From Ruminococcus sp. (GTDB lineage Bacteria > Bacillota > Clostridia > Oscillospirales > Acutalibacteraceae), in the NCBI GenBank assembly GCA_017416065.1, contig JAFQDM010000014.1:1-64000 (forward strand): a stretch of 64,000 nucleotides of DNA, written 5' to 3'. Under the pieces are notes generated by a model, which did not search any database, was not told the DNA's origin, and saw only the letters and a list, made by a program, of their open reading frames with translations. The position numbers were made by a program, and so were the translations under genes. Of the stretch, positions 1 through 6,179 are shown piece after piece (position 1 is the first letter of the stretch; each line of letters begins with the position of its first letter).

Positions 1-113
<113 letters not shown>

Positions 114-373
114 TATCTTAACTCCTAAGAGTTAATATCATTTTCAGAGCTTTTGTGTCTGCTCATTAAAACACTTGCGTGTTTACTTGATGTTTGTTGT
201 GTCATCTTCACTGTAATTATTGAGTACTTATTTTCCTCAAAAAAATTACGGGTTCTCATTTCTTTGTTGTTCAATTTTCAATGTCCTTTGTTCCGTCGAA
301 AACCACAAAACCGCAGGTTTTTTCTTGTCGAAATCGCTGTGTTTTTGTTGTCCGTTCGTGCGGAACGTGTATT

Positions 374-402
374 ATTATATCTCAGACAATCGCAAATGTC
401 AA
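374..402 (-). promoter_or_regulatory. rRNA operon promoter
   Basis: On the minus strand there is a perfect sigma-A promoter: -35 TTGACA (397-402), 17-nt spacer, -10 TATAAT (374-379). It points at the 16S gene and leaves a ~255-nt A+T-rich leader (114-367), typical for rrn leaders. I see no gene in 114-600. Confidence 0.9.
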
Positions 403-531
403 CCCCTTTTTTCACTTTTTTTAAAAATTTTTTATTTTATTTTTGAGCATCAAAAGGTAGTATGTTTACCTCTTTCAGAACACAATATATTGACCCTGAT
501 TTTTCTATACATATTAATAGTATAGAGGTTA

Positions 532-560
532 TTGATTATTTTAACTTAATGATATATAAT
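532..560 (+). promoter_or_regulatory. sigma-A promoter of the zinc-ribbon membrane protein
   Basis: -35 TTGATT (532-537), 17-nt spacer, -10 TATAAT (555-560), about 50 nt before the ATG at 609. This supports starting the downstream gene at 609 rather than further upstream. Confidence 0.75.
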
Positions 561-608
561 TTTTTTGTAAACACGGAAATATTTCCAAATAATCAAAGGA
601 GTGTTTTT

Positions 609-1898
609 ATGTACGGACAAAATCAATTCTACACCCCGGACCCTTTCATCCACAGGAACAGGGAGTACGTGCGTCAGTTTCTTTGCAAACCCATACTTCT
701 GATTCTGGGTATACTGCAAGCTGTTTCTGCTGTTCTCACAATTATCCAATCTGTAGTCACAAGCTCTATGTCCCAATCTCTCAATCAAGAGATCAACAGG
801 TTCATAGTCGATTTAACCGGTGAAAACGTTTCGGTAGCAGATTCCGGCTCTGTTTCAATTCCTCTTATGCCGATCGCTTTAGCGATCGCTTTCTTCACCA
901 TTTATTTCTGTGCTAAAAAGAGTAACGGCAACTTTAAGGCAGGAGTAACTACCTTTTGGGTTATCAGCATAGTTGCGCTCGTGGTCTGCATTATTGCCGC
1001 GGTGATACTGGGCCTTTCAATTATTCTACTGCTGGTTCTTCTCCCCAGAATGCGTCAGGAGCTTTTATTACCTGCGATGTATTATAACAACAGTATTCTT
1101 CCCAACGCATACAATAATGAGGTTGCAACCGGTATTACCCTTGCGTTCATCCTTGTCGTTGCAATTATGGCAATTGCTCTCACCTTTATCCTCCTCTACG
1201 GAATCAACCAGTTCAGATTTGCCTCCTCTATAAGAAAAAGCATCTCAACCCCTTACCTCTTTGCTAACGGAGCAAAAGCCTACGGTGTGCTTCACGTTAT
1301 TTCCTCTGTATTCTCTTGCCTTGGCACCATCGGCTCAGTAATCGGCTTCTTTGCGGTTATGCTCTCTTCAGAAAATCTTTCCCGCACATTAAACATCAAC
1401 ATGGATTCAGACACCTCCATAGCAATTATGGGTTTATCTTTGCTTTCATCCATACTTACTTTTGCATACAATATTTATATGGCCAAATTTGCACTGGGCT
1501 ACAACAAGCATATTCTTGCTGCAACACAAGGCGGTTACGAGCAGGCAGCACCTGCAGTAAACTACAGCGCCCCCTCTGCCCAGCCTTATTATCAGCCTCC
1601 CGTGCAGACAGCACAACAGCCCTTCGCACCTGTTCAGGAATCTGCTCCCATATACTCCGAATCCGGAGCAACAACCATTCTGAATCCTGAGCAGACCGCT
1701 TCCGCACCCACTCCCGAATACCCCATGTCAGGAGCTACAACCGTACTCACCCCCGAGCCGGAAGCCGTACCCATTCCGTCTGAGGATTCAGAGCCCGAAG
1801 CAGACAAAGAAGCCGTTCCCGGTTTTTGCCCCGAATGCGGAACTCCCGTAATCCCGGGACAAGCCTTCTGCTCTGAATGCGGAACAAAAACAATTTAA
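609..1898 (+). CDS. Multi-pass membrane protein with C-terminal zinc ribbon
   Basis: The protein has 429 residues; the start is chosen at 609 because AAAGGAG lies 7 nt upstream and a promoter lies at 532-560. The first ~300 residues hold about five or six hydrophobic segments. They are followed by a Pro/Ala/Gln-rich linker with two copies of a short Ser-Gly-Ala-Thr-Thr-(I/V)-L-(N/T)-Pro-Glu motif, and a C-terminal zinc ribbon (CPECG...CSECG). Zinc-ribbon plus membrane architectures are common in Clostridia and mostly uncharacterised. The repeated Thr-Thr-hydrophobic-Leu motif resembles phosphothreonine sites read by FHA domains, which is inference only. The function is unknown. It stands alone, divergent from the rRNA operon. 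Confidence 0.85.
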   Translation: MYGQNQFYTPDPFIHRNREYVRQFLCKPILLILGILQAVSAVLTIIQSVVTSSMSQSLNQEINRFIVDLTGENVSVADSGSVSIPLMPIALAIAFFTIYFCAKKSNGNFKAGVTTFWVISIVALVVCIIAAVILGLSIILLLVLLPRMRQELLLPAMYYNNSILPNAYNNEVATGITLAFILVVAIMAIALTFILLYGINQFRFASSIRKSISTPYLFANGAKAYGVLHVISSVFSCLGTIGSVIGFFAVMLSSENLSRTLNINMDSDTSIAIMGLSLLSSILTFAYNIYMAKFALGYNKHILAATQGGYEQAAPAVNYSAPSAQPYYQPPVQTAQQPFAPVQESAPIYSESGATTILNPEQTASAPTPEYPMSGATTVLTPEPEAVPIPSEDSEPEADKEAVPGFCPECGTPVIPGQAFCSECGTKTI

Positions 1899-1930
1899 AT
1901 CCCCCGAACATCTCAAATATACGCAACAAT

Positions 1931-1960
1931 CCCCGTCTGAAGAATAAACCTCAGACGGGG
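1931..1960. terminator. Bidirectional terminator hairpin
   Basis: Perfect 10-bp stem CCCCGTCTGA/TCAGACGGGG between two convergent genes (ending at 1898 on plus and 1997 on minus). Confidence 0.75.
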
Positions 1961-1996
1961 TCGTTTCATTCTATATCAATTAGTTTGCTTCAAAGC

Positions 1997-2521
1997 TTAA
2001 GCGTAAAATGCCTCAAAAGCTTTAACCGCCGCTGCCTTGCGCTCTGCCCTGTCAGCAGAATCGTCATAAACCATCATATATTTTCCGTTACCTGAGAATG
2101 TTACCTCAAAGGTTCCGTTCTCTATGTCCTTTGAAATGGTAACCTTGCCTTCTTCTCTACCCTGCTTGTAATATGCTCCATCAGTATTGCTGAAGCTGTA
2201 GATCTCAACATTGATATTTGAGCCTTCGTAATCACAAGTGAACTTGTAGCCCTCGTCTGCACCGATAAGCTCTGCATCCATAATGTGGGGGTCCTTCATC
2301 TCGTCACCCGTTGACTCGGGCAGAGCATATACATATCCCAGATCTGCCATATACTCACACACACCACGGATACTGTCTGAATAATTTACAGCTGCAATCT
2401 CGTCAGTTGTAGCGGGATCCGTTACCTTCTGCGTCTTTGTAACGTTTCCTGACTGAGGCATACAAGCTCCGAGAGAAAGCGCCATAACAATTATCAAGGT
2501 AAAGCATAAAATTTTCTTCAT
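1997..2521 (-). CDS. Small secreted lipoprotein, function unknown
   Basis: 174 residues. The N-terminus is a lipoprotein signal peptide: Met-Lys-Lys, a hydrophobic stretch and the lipobox LGAC, so the mature protein should be attached to the outer face of the membrane through Cys. The start at 2521 is set by GGAGGG 9 nt upstream; a longer in-frame start would precede this ribosome site. The rest is a soluble domain with no motif I recognise. It is transcribed alone, divergently from the TtcA-like gene. Confidence 0.8.
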   Translation of the reverse strand: MKKILCFTLIIVMALSLGACMPQSGNVTKTQKVTDPATTDEIAAVNYSDSIRGVCEYMADLGYVYALPESTGDEMKDPHIMDAELIGADEGYKFTCDYEGSNINVEIYSFSNTDGAYYKQGREEGKVTISKDIENGTFEVTFSGNGKYMMVYDDSADRAERKAAAVKAFEAFYA

Positions 2522-2585
2522 AAATATAAGCCCTCCATATGAGATCAATTTTAATTCATACAGGCAAACTGCCCTATATTTAGTT

Positions 2586-2614
2586 ATGATAACATATTTC
2601 TTTTTTTAAATCAA
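2586..2614 (-). promoter_or_regulatory. Promoter of the lipoprotein gene
   Basis: Minus strand: -35 TTGATT (2609-2614), 17-nt spacer, -10 TATCAT (2586-2591), about 65 nt before the ATG at 2521. A TATAAT on the plus strand (2620-2625) probably serves the divergent gene, but its -35 is poor. Confidence 0.6.
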
Positions 2615-2646
2615 TAGTGTATAATTAATTGCAGGAGTGATCATCT

Positions 2647-3357
2647 ATGCAAAAACATTGCGGACTTATGCGCGCGGCAATTGACAAATACAATATGATA
2701 GAAGAGGGCGACCGGATCGCCGTAGGTGTGTCGGGAGGGAAAGACAGCCTTGCATTACTCAAAGGACTGTCTGAAATAAGCAGGTACTATCCCAAGCCCT
2801 ACACTCTGACGGCACTTGTAATCGACCCCTGCTTTGAGGGCACAGAAACCGACTACGCTCCCATTGAAAACTTCTGCAAAGATAACCACATTGAATGCGT
2901 AATCAAAAGAACTGAGCTTGCGAAGATAGTTTTTGAAACCAGAAAGGAATCCAACCCATGCTCGTTATGCGCCACCATGCGCAGAGGAATCCTCCACAAG
3001 CTCGCAAAGGAGCACGGATGCAACAAGCTTGCTCTGGGACATCACTCTGACGATGCGGCAGAAACCTTTCTTATGAACCTTTTGCAAGGCGGAAGCATCG
3101 CCTGCTTCAGACCTGTGACCTATCTTACGGAGAGCGACCTGTACGTTATCCGTCCTATGATATTCTGTGACGAAGCAAAAATAGAATCTTTGAGCAAAAG
3201 ATACCAATTCCCCGTGGTCAAAAGCCGCTGCCCTGTGGACAAAAAAACAGAAAGAGAACGCACAGGAGAACTCATAAGCGAGCTTTCGAATCGTTTCCCC
3301 GACCTTAAGGCTAAGCTGTTGGGAGCTCTCCAAAGAGGCGGTATCAGCGGATGGTAA
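2647..3357 (+). CDS. TtcA/TilS-type PP-loop ATPase (tRNA thiolation family)
   Basis: 236 residues. PP-loop enzymes adenylate their substrate; the TtcA group uses an iron-sulfur cluster to put sulfur on cytidine 32 of tRNA. Visible features are the PP-loop SGGKDS near residue 30, a CSLC pair near residue 103, GHHSDDAAETF near residue 137, and a further Cys in SRCPVDKK near residue 195. That is the TtcA arrangement of CxxC plus a third Cys. GGAG lies 9 nt before the ATG. Clostridia carry several TtcA-like paralogues, so the exact nucleoside modified is uncertain and no gene symbol is assigned. A terminator follows directly. Confidence 0.88.
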   Translation: MQKHCGLMRAAIDKYNMIEEGDRIAVGVSGGKDSLALLKGLSEISRYYPKPYTLTALVIDPCFEGTETDYAPIENFCKDNHIECVIKRTELAKIVFETRKESNPCSLCATMRRGILHKLAKEHGCNKLALGHHSDDAAETFLMNLLQGGSIACFRPVTYLTESDLYVIRPMIFCDEAKIESLSKRYQFPVVKSRCPVDKKTERERTGELISELSNRFPDLKAKLLGALQRGGISGW

Positions 3358-3370
3358 TAACTACACACAA

Positions 3371-3402
3371 AAGGCTCACGTCCCAAGCAGGATGTGAGCC
3401 TT
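3371..3402. terminator. Terminator hairpin between convergent genes
   Basis: AAGGCTCAC...GTGAGCCTT stem with one interruption and an A+T-rich tail on both sides. It lies between the TtcA-like gene (plus) and the 3D-domain gene (minus). Confidence 0.75.
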
Positions 3403-3424
3403 GAATTTTATCTTCACTGATATC

Positions 3425-4639
3425 TTATTCTAAAACATACACGGTAACGTTTCTTCTGCCCCAGCTTACGCAATCATCGTAAGTCTCAAAGAACACGTCA
3501 ACAAGCACAGAGCCACTCATAAGAGCGCCGCCCGTATCAACTGCAGTTGCATAGCCGTAGACCCGACTGCCGTCGGAGGTTACGATATAGAGTTTTGTGC
3601 CATAGGGGATAACGTTGGGGTTAACTGCCACACCGCCTACATACACAGGTGTGCCCGTGGCTGTCATAGACCCCTCTGCTGCGTAGTACGCCGTGCTGGT
3701 ACCGGTAAGCTTTTTTGTATAGGATACGGTTTTTCCGCTTGCATCCACAAAAGTGCCTGCCTTGTTGCTTACAGAAGCATTGCCCGAAGACGAAGCTGAG
3801 GAGGAGGGTCTGCTCTGAGACTGTACCGCACCTGTTCCGATCAGCTTTATCTGATCCACAGGCTCACGGGTCACCTCATCAGAAACAACAACAGACTCGG
3901 CAAGCTCGCCGTCGATGTACTTGTTCCTTGAGATAAGGGTTCTTTCACCCTCAATTCCGTACTGCTTTATCTTAGAGGTTCCGCTTGCAAGGGAAGTGGT
4001 CTCCTCAGATACATAACCGTAGTCGATAGTCTCCGTAGTTGTTTCTTCTTTATACTCCACACGCTTTACCGCAACCGTCATTCCGTCAGAGATCAACTCG
4101 TCAACACCCGGGGTTACCTCGTCGTCCTCAGAAAGTGTGATTCCCAGGTCCGCAAGCAGTTCTCCGACCGTGCCGACAGTAACATTATAATTATGTGTTT
4201 CACCGTCAGCGGTCACCGTTACTCCGCAATCAGAAGCAACCGTTATCCTGCATCCGCGGGTAAGGCTTGCATCAAGGGAAGGTGTTACCTCCTCTGCCCC
4301 GGTAAGGGTAATACCTGCTGCCTTAATGGCATCTGCCACAGTACCCTGTGTGCAATCCACGGTTAAAACCTGCCCGTGAAAATCTATCTCTACAGGAAAC
4401 GCTCTGACAATAGTAAGGGAAATACATCCCTTGCCGTCTGTGCGGATAACCTTGTCGTTTGCACCCACCCTGATCTCTGCTTTAGAGAGTATGGTGTCGG
4501 TATACACCTTTGCAACGTCAGAGTCTATCTCGTCAAAAGAGGAAGTTGCGCCCTGTGCTGAAAACGCCAGCATAACCCCAAGCATACAGAGAGCTGTCAT
4601 AACCGCAAATTTAAATATGAATCTGTTCTGTTTTTTCAC
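3425..4639 (-). CDS. Secreted YabE-like protein: DUF348, G5 and 3D domains
   Basis: 404 residues. A signal peptide (residues 1-30) is followed by two DUF348-type repeats (about 50-190), a G5 domain (about 200-270), a Ser-rich linker, and a C-terminal 3D domain (about 310-404). The 3D domain has the expected Thr-Ala-Tyr start, the NPNVIPYGT segment and the Asp residues (ATAVDTGG, LVDVFF). The 3D fold is related to lytic transglycosylases/Rpf, and YabE-type proteins act on peptidoglycan outside the membrane. The gene has its own consensus promoter (4716-4744) and lies downstream of lexA on the same strand. A cell-wall-remodelling role is inferred from the family. Confidence 0.9.
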   Translation of the reverse strand: MKKQNRFIFKFAVMTALCMLGVMLAFSAQGATSSFDEIDSDVAKVYTDTILSKAEIRVGANDKVIRTDGKGCISLTIVRAFPVEIDFHGQVLTVDCTQGTVADAIKAAGITLTGAEEVTPSLDASLTRGCRITVASDCGVTVTADGETHNYNVTVGTVGELLADLGITLSEDDEVTPGVDELISDGMTVAVKRVEYKEETTTETIDYGYVSEETTSLASGTSKIKQYGIEGERTLISRNKYIDGELAESVVVSDEVTREPVDQIKLIGTGAVQSQSRPSSSASSSGNASVSNKAGTFVDASGKTVSYTKKLTGTSTAYYAAEGSMTATGTPVYVGGVAVNPNVIPYGTKLYIVTSDGSRVYGYATAVDTGGALMSGSVLVDVFFETYDDCVSWGRRNVTVYVLE

Positions 4640-4715
4640 AAGGCATCACACCCCTTTCTTCGCTAAAGCTGACTTTTCCCATCAGAATCAGTGCTCTGAA
4701 TAATTCTATTTTGGA

Positions 4716-4744
4716 TTATAAGCAGACTTTTGACGAGTGTCAAA
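4716..4744 (-). promoter_or_regulatory. Consensus promoter of the 3D-domain gene
   Basis: Minus strand: -35 TTGACA (4739-4744), 17-nt spacer, -10 TATAAT (4716-4721). The leader is ~70 nt. This promoter lies downstream of the hairpin region 4873-5053, so that region is not part of this gene's leader. Confidence 0.88.
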
Positions 4745-4872
4745 TTATTTTAGCGGTTAATTTTGTGCATTGTGCACAAAGGATTTTGTAGAAGAAAAGG
4801 ATGTGTTTCGATTTATTTTCTGTATTAGAATTATATTCGCCAGATTCTTTGTTAAAAGCCACAGAAATCAAA

Positions 4873-5053
4873 GGTTACAGAAATGTAATAAAAAATGACA
4901 CTCCTGTAACCCCAAATGGACGTTTTTTATCCTGTTTTTCAAGATGTTTATTTTTTGCTATTTCCCATAAACACGGGCTTCACAGCCTCTGCAAACAGCA
5001 AGATAATTCCCTTAAAGAAATTACACCTGCCGAAGCTCTCTGCTCTGACAGGC
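4873..5053 (-). other. Run of hairpins between lexA and the 3D-domain gene
   Basis: In minus-strand order: a 7-bp stem GCCTGTC/GGCAGGT (5047-5053 with 5025-5031) enclosing a second short stem; UAAUUUC with GGGAAUUA (5004-5023); TTGCT/AGCAA (4997-5001 with 4955-4959) enclosing a CCC/GGG hairpin; and an 8-bp stem GGTTACAG/CTGTAACC (4873-4880 with 4904-4911). No convincing reading frame is present. It may be the 3' untranslated region of lexA or an independent RNA. It does not match a riboswitch class I can recall. Confidence 0.4.
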
Positions 5054-5073
5054 GTATTTTATCCCTAAATTAT

Positions 5074-5664
5074 TTAATTAAAGGTGCGATAAAGTGCCGC
5101 AACCTTGCCCAGTAAAACCACCTCGTCGGTTATGATAGGCTCAAAAGCATCGTTCTCCGGCTGAAGACGAAAGTGACCGCCCTCTTTGTAAAACCTCTTG
5201 ACAGTTGCCTCATCCTCTATCATAGCAACCACGATGTCTCCGTTTTCTGCAACGGGAGTACGATGAACAACCACGATGTCTCCGTCAAGGATGCCTGCGT
5301 TTATCATACTTTCTCCCATAACCCGAAGGGCAAACAGCTCTCTGCCGCGGCGCAGACTCTCTGCCACGGGAATATACATCTCAATATCCTCAACAGCAAG
5401 GATGGGCACTCCCGCAGTTACCCTGCCCAAAACAGGAATCTGTGCAGATTTTTCTGCTTTGCTGACCTTTATGCAACGGTTAAACCCCTTCTCTCTTTCA
5501 ATCAACCCCTTCTCCTCCAAAGATTTAAGATGAAGGTGGACTGTTGATGTGGATTTAAGTCCTGTTGCAGAGCAGATCTCCCTTACAGAAGGCACACGGG
5601 AATCCTCTGCACACTCCAGAATATAATCATATACTTTCTGCTGACTTTTTGTAAGCGGTTTCAT
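5074..5664 (-). CDS. lexA: LexA, SOS-response repressor
   Basis: 196 residues, a normal LexA length. The N-terminal winged helix (1-65) contains the recognition helix STSTVHLHLKSLEE, close to the Bacillus form. The C-terminal S24 peptidase-like half has the autocleavage Ala-Gly pair (RVTAGVP, about residue 80), the nucleophile in VMGESM (about residue 116) and the Lys in EATVKRFYKEG (about residue 155). It represses DNA-damage genes until RecA filaments trigger self-cleavage. GGAGG lies 9 nt before the ATG. The promoter at 5732-5760 carries candidate operators, as expected for autoregulation. Confidence 0.97.
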   Translation of the reverse strand: MKPLTKSQQKVYDYILECAEDSRVPSVREICSATGLKSTSTVHLHLKSLEEKGLIEREKGFNRCIKVSKAEKSAQIPVLGRVTAGVPILAVEDIEMYIPVAESLRRGRELFALRVMGESMINAGILDGDIVVVHRTPVAENGDIVVAMIEDEATVKRFYKEGGHFRLQPENDAFEPIITDEVVLLGKVAALYRTFN

Positions 5665-5698
5665 ACATAAACCTCCTGTTACTGCTCAATCTATTAAA

Positions 5699-5710
5699 TA
5701 CTATACAGTA
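5699..5710. promoter_or_regulatory. Dyad in the lexA leader, possible operator
   Basis: TACTATACAGTA: TACT/AGTA arms with a 4-nt centre, located just after the lexA transcription start. It is an alternative or second LexA-binding candidate to the dyad at 5759-5770. Confidence 0.3.
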
Positions 5711-5731
5711 AAACTCTACCTATTTATATAT

Positions 5732-5760
5732 ACTATAACACATAAAACAGCAAAAATCAA
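5732..5760 (-). promoter_or_regulatory. lexA promoter
   Basis: Minus strand: -35 TTGATT (5755-5760), 17-nt spacer, -10 TATAGT (5732-5737), giving a leader of ~60 nt to the ATG at 5664. Confidence 0.75.
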
Positions 5761-5770
5761 ACATTTGTTT
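5759..5770. promoter_or_regulatory. Possible LexA box overlapping the lexA -35
   Basis: AAACATTTGTTT is a dyad with AAAC/GTTT arms and a 4-nt centre, a relaxed version of the Gram-positive box GAAC-N4-GTTC. It touches the lexA -35 element, a position that would give autorepression. Confidence 0.4.
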
Positions 5771-5853
5771 CAGTTTTTGAAGATTTTTTCACAAATAATA
5801 CAGCAAAAGTTCAGTTTGGATTAACAGGTTATTAATCAAATTTGCTTTGGACC

Positions 5854-5862
5854 TGATATAAT
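5854..5862 (+). promoter_or_regulatory. Extended -10 promoter of the candidate small RNA
   Basis: TGATATAAT: TATAAT at 5857-5862 preceded by TGA (extended -10). The -35 is weak, as is tolerated in extended -10 promoters. The predicted start is about 5869-5871. Confidence 0.6.
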
Positions 5863-5869
5863 ATAGTTG

Positions 5870-6042
5870 TACCCAAAACAGTTGACAATTGTTTCCCCCT
5901 TGCAAAGAGGTATGTCAGCCTAAGCGATATGACTGCAGTCAACATAGGGTGTATTCATATCCTTAGGCTGACACACTAAACTTTTGCATCCCCTCATTTT
6001 TCCGAAGACACCGAGTATTTTTGCTCGGTGTCTTTGGTTTTT
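5870..6042 (+). ncRNA. Candidate structured small RNA upstream of asnB
   Basis: No reading frame is present. A perfect 12-bp stem TGTCAGCCTAAG/CTTAGGCTGACA (5913-5924 with 5962-5973) continues, after one unpaired base, into GATATGA/TCATATC (5926-5932 with 5954-5960). The apical loop contains GTCAAC (5938-5943) and GGGT (5947-5950), complementary in register to GTTGAC (5881-5886) and ACCC (5871-5874) near the 5' end, so a 10-bp pseudoknot is possible. It ends with an 11-bp terminator. asnB has its own promoter after it, so this looks like an independent RNA rather than only a leader. I cannot match it to a named family. Confidence 0.6.
6005..6040 (+). terminator. Rho-independent terminator of the candidate small RNA
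   Basis: 11-bp stem AAGACACCGAG/CTCGGTGTCTT with an 8-nt loop, followed by TTGGTTTTT. Confidence 0.85.
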
Positions 6043-6073
6043 ACGCAAGTTTTTCAGTTTCTGCAAGGTTGTG

Positions 6074-6102
6074 TAGACTTTTTGCAACTCTTATGTTATA
6101 CT
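6074..6102 (+). promoter_or_regulatory. asnB promoter
   Basis: -35 TAGACT (6074-6079), 17-nt spacer, -10 TATACT (6097-6102). A short TAGGGG/CCCCTA hairpin follows in the leader (about 6117-6133). Confidence 0.65.
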
Positions 6103-6179
6103 ATATAATAGGTTAATAGGGGTTACTCCCCTATGCATCAAACAAAGCGCAACATCTCTTTTTGAAAGGATATGATATT

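Noticed and set aside
153-525. Two short plus-strand frames in the rRNA leader
   Set aside because: They lie across the rRNA promoter and leader, and have no ribosome sites or family resemblance.
4640-5073. c-di-AMP (ydaO-type) riboswitch upstream of the 3D-domain gene
   Set aside because: The expected conserved blocks are not found, and the gene's own promoter lies downstream of the structured region.
4801-5115. Plus-strand frame of 104 codons between lexA and the 3D-domain gene
   Set aside because: No ribosome site, runs over the hairpin cluster and into the lexA gene, and the protein has no recognisable pattern.
5870-6042. 6S RNA as identity of the candidate RNA before asnB
   Set aside because: It lacks the long rod with a large central bubble closed by 5' and 3' ends; the main hairpin spans only about 60 nt and the 5' end more likely pairs with the apical loop.
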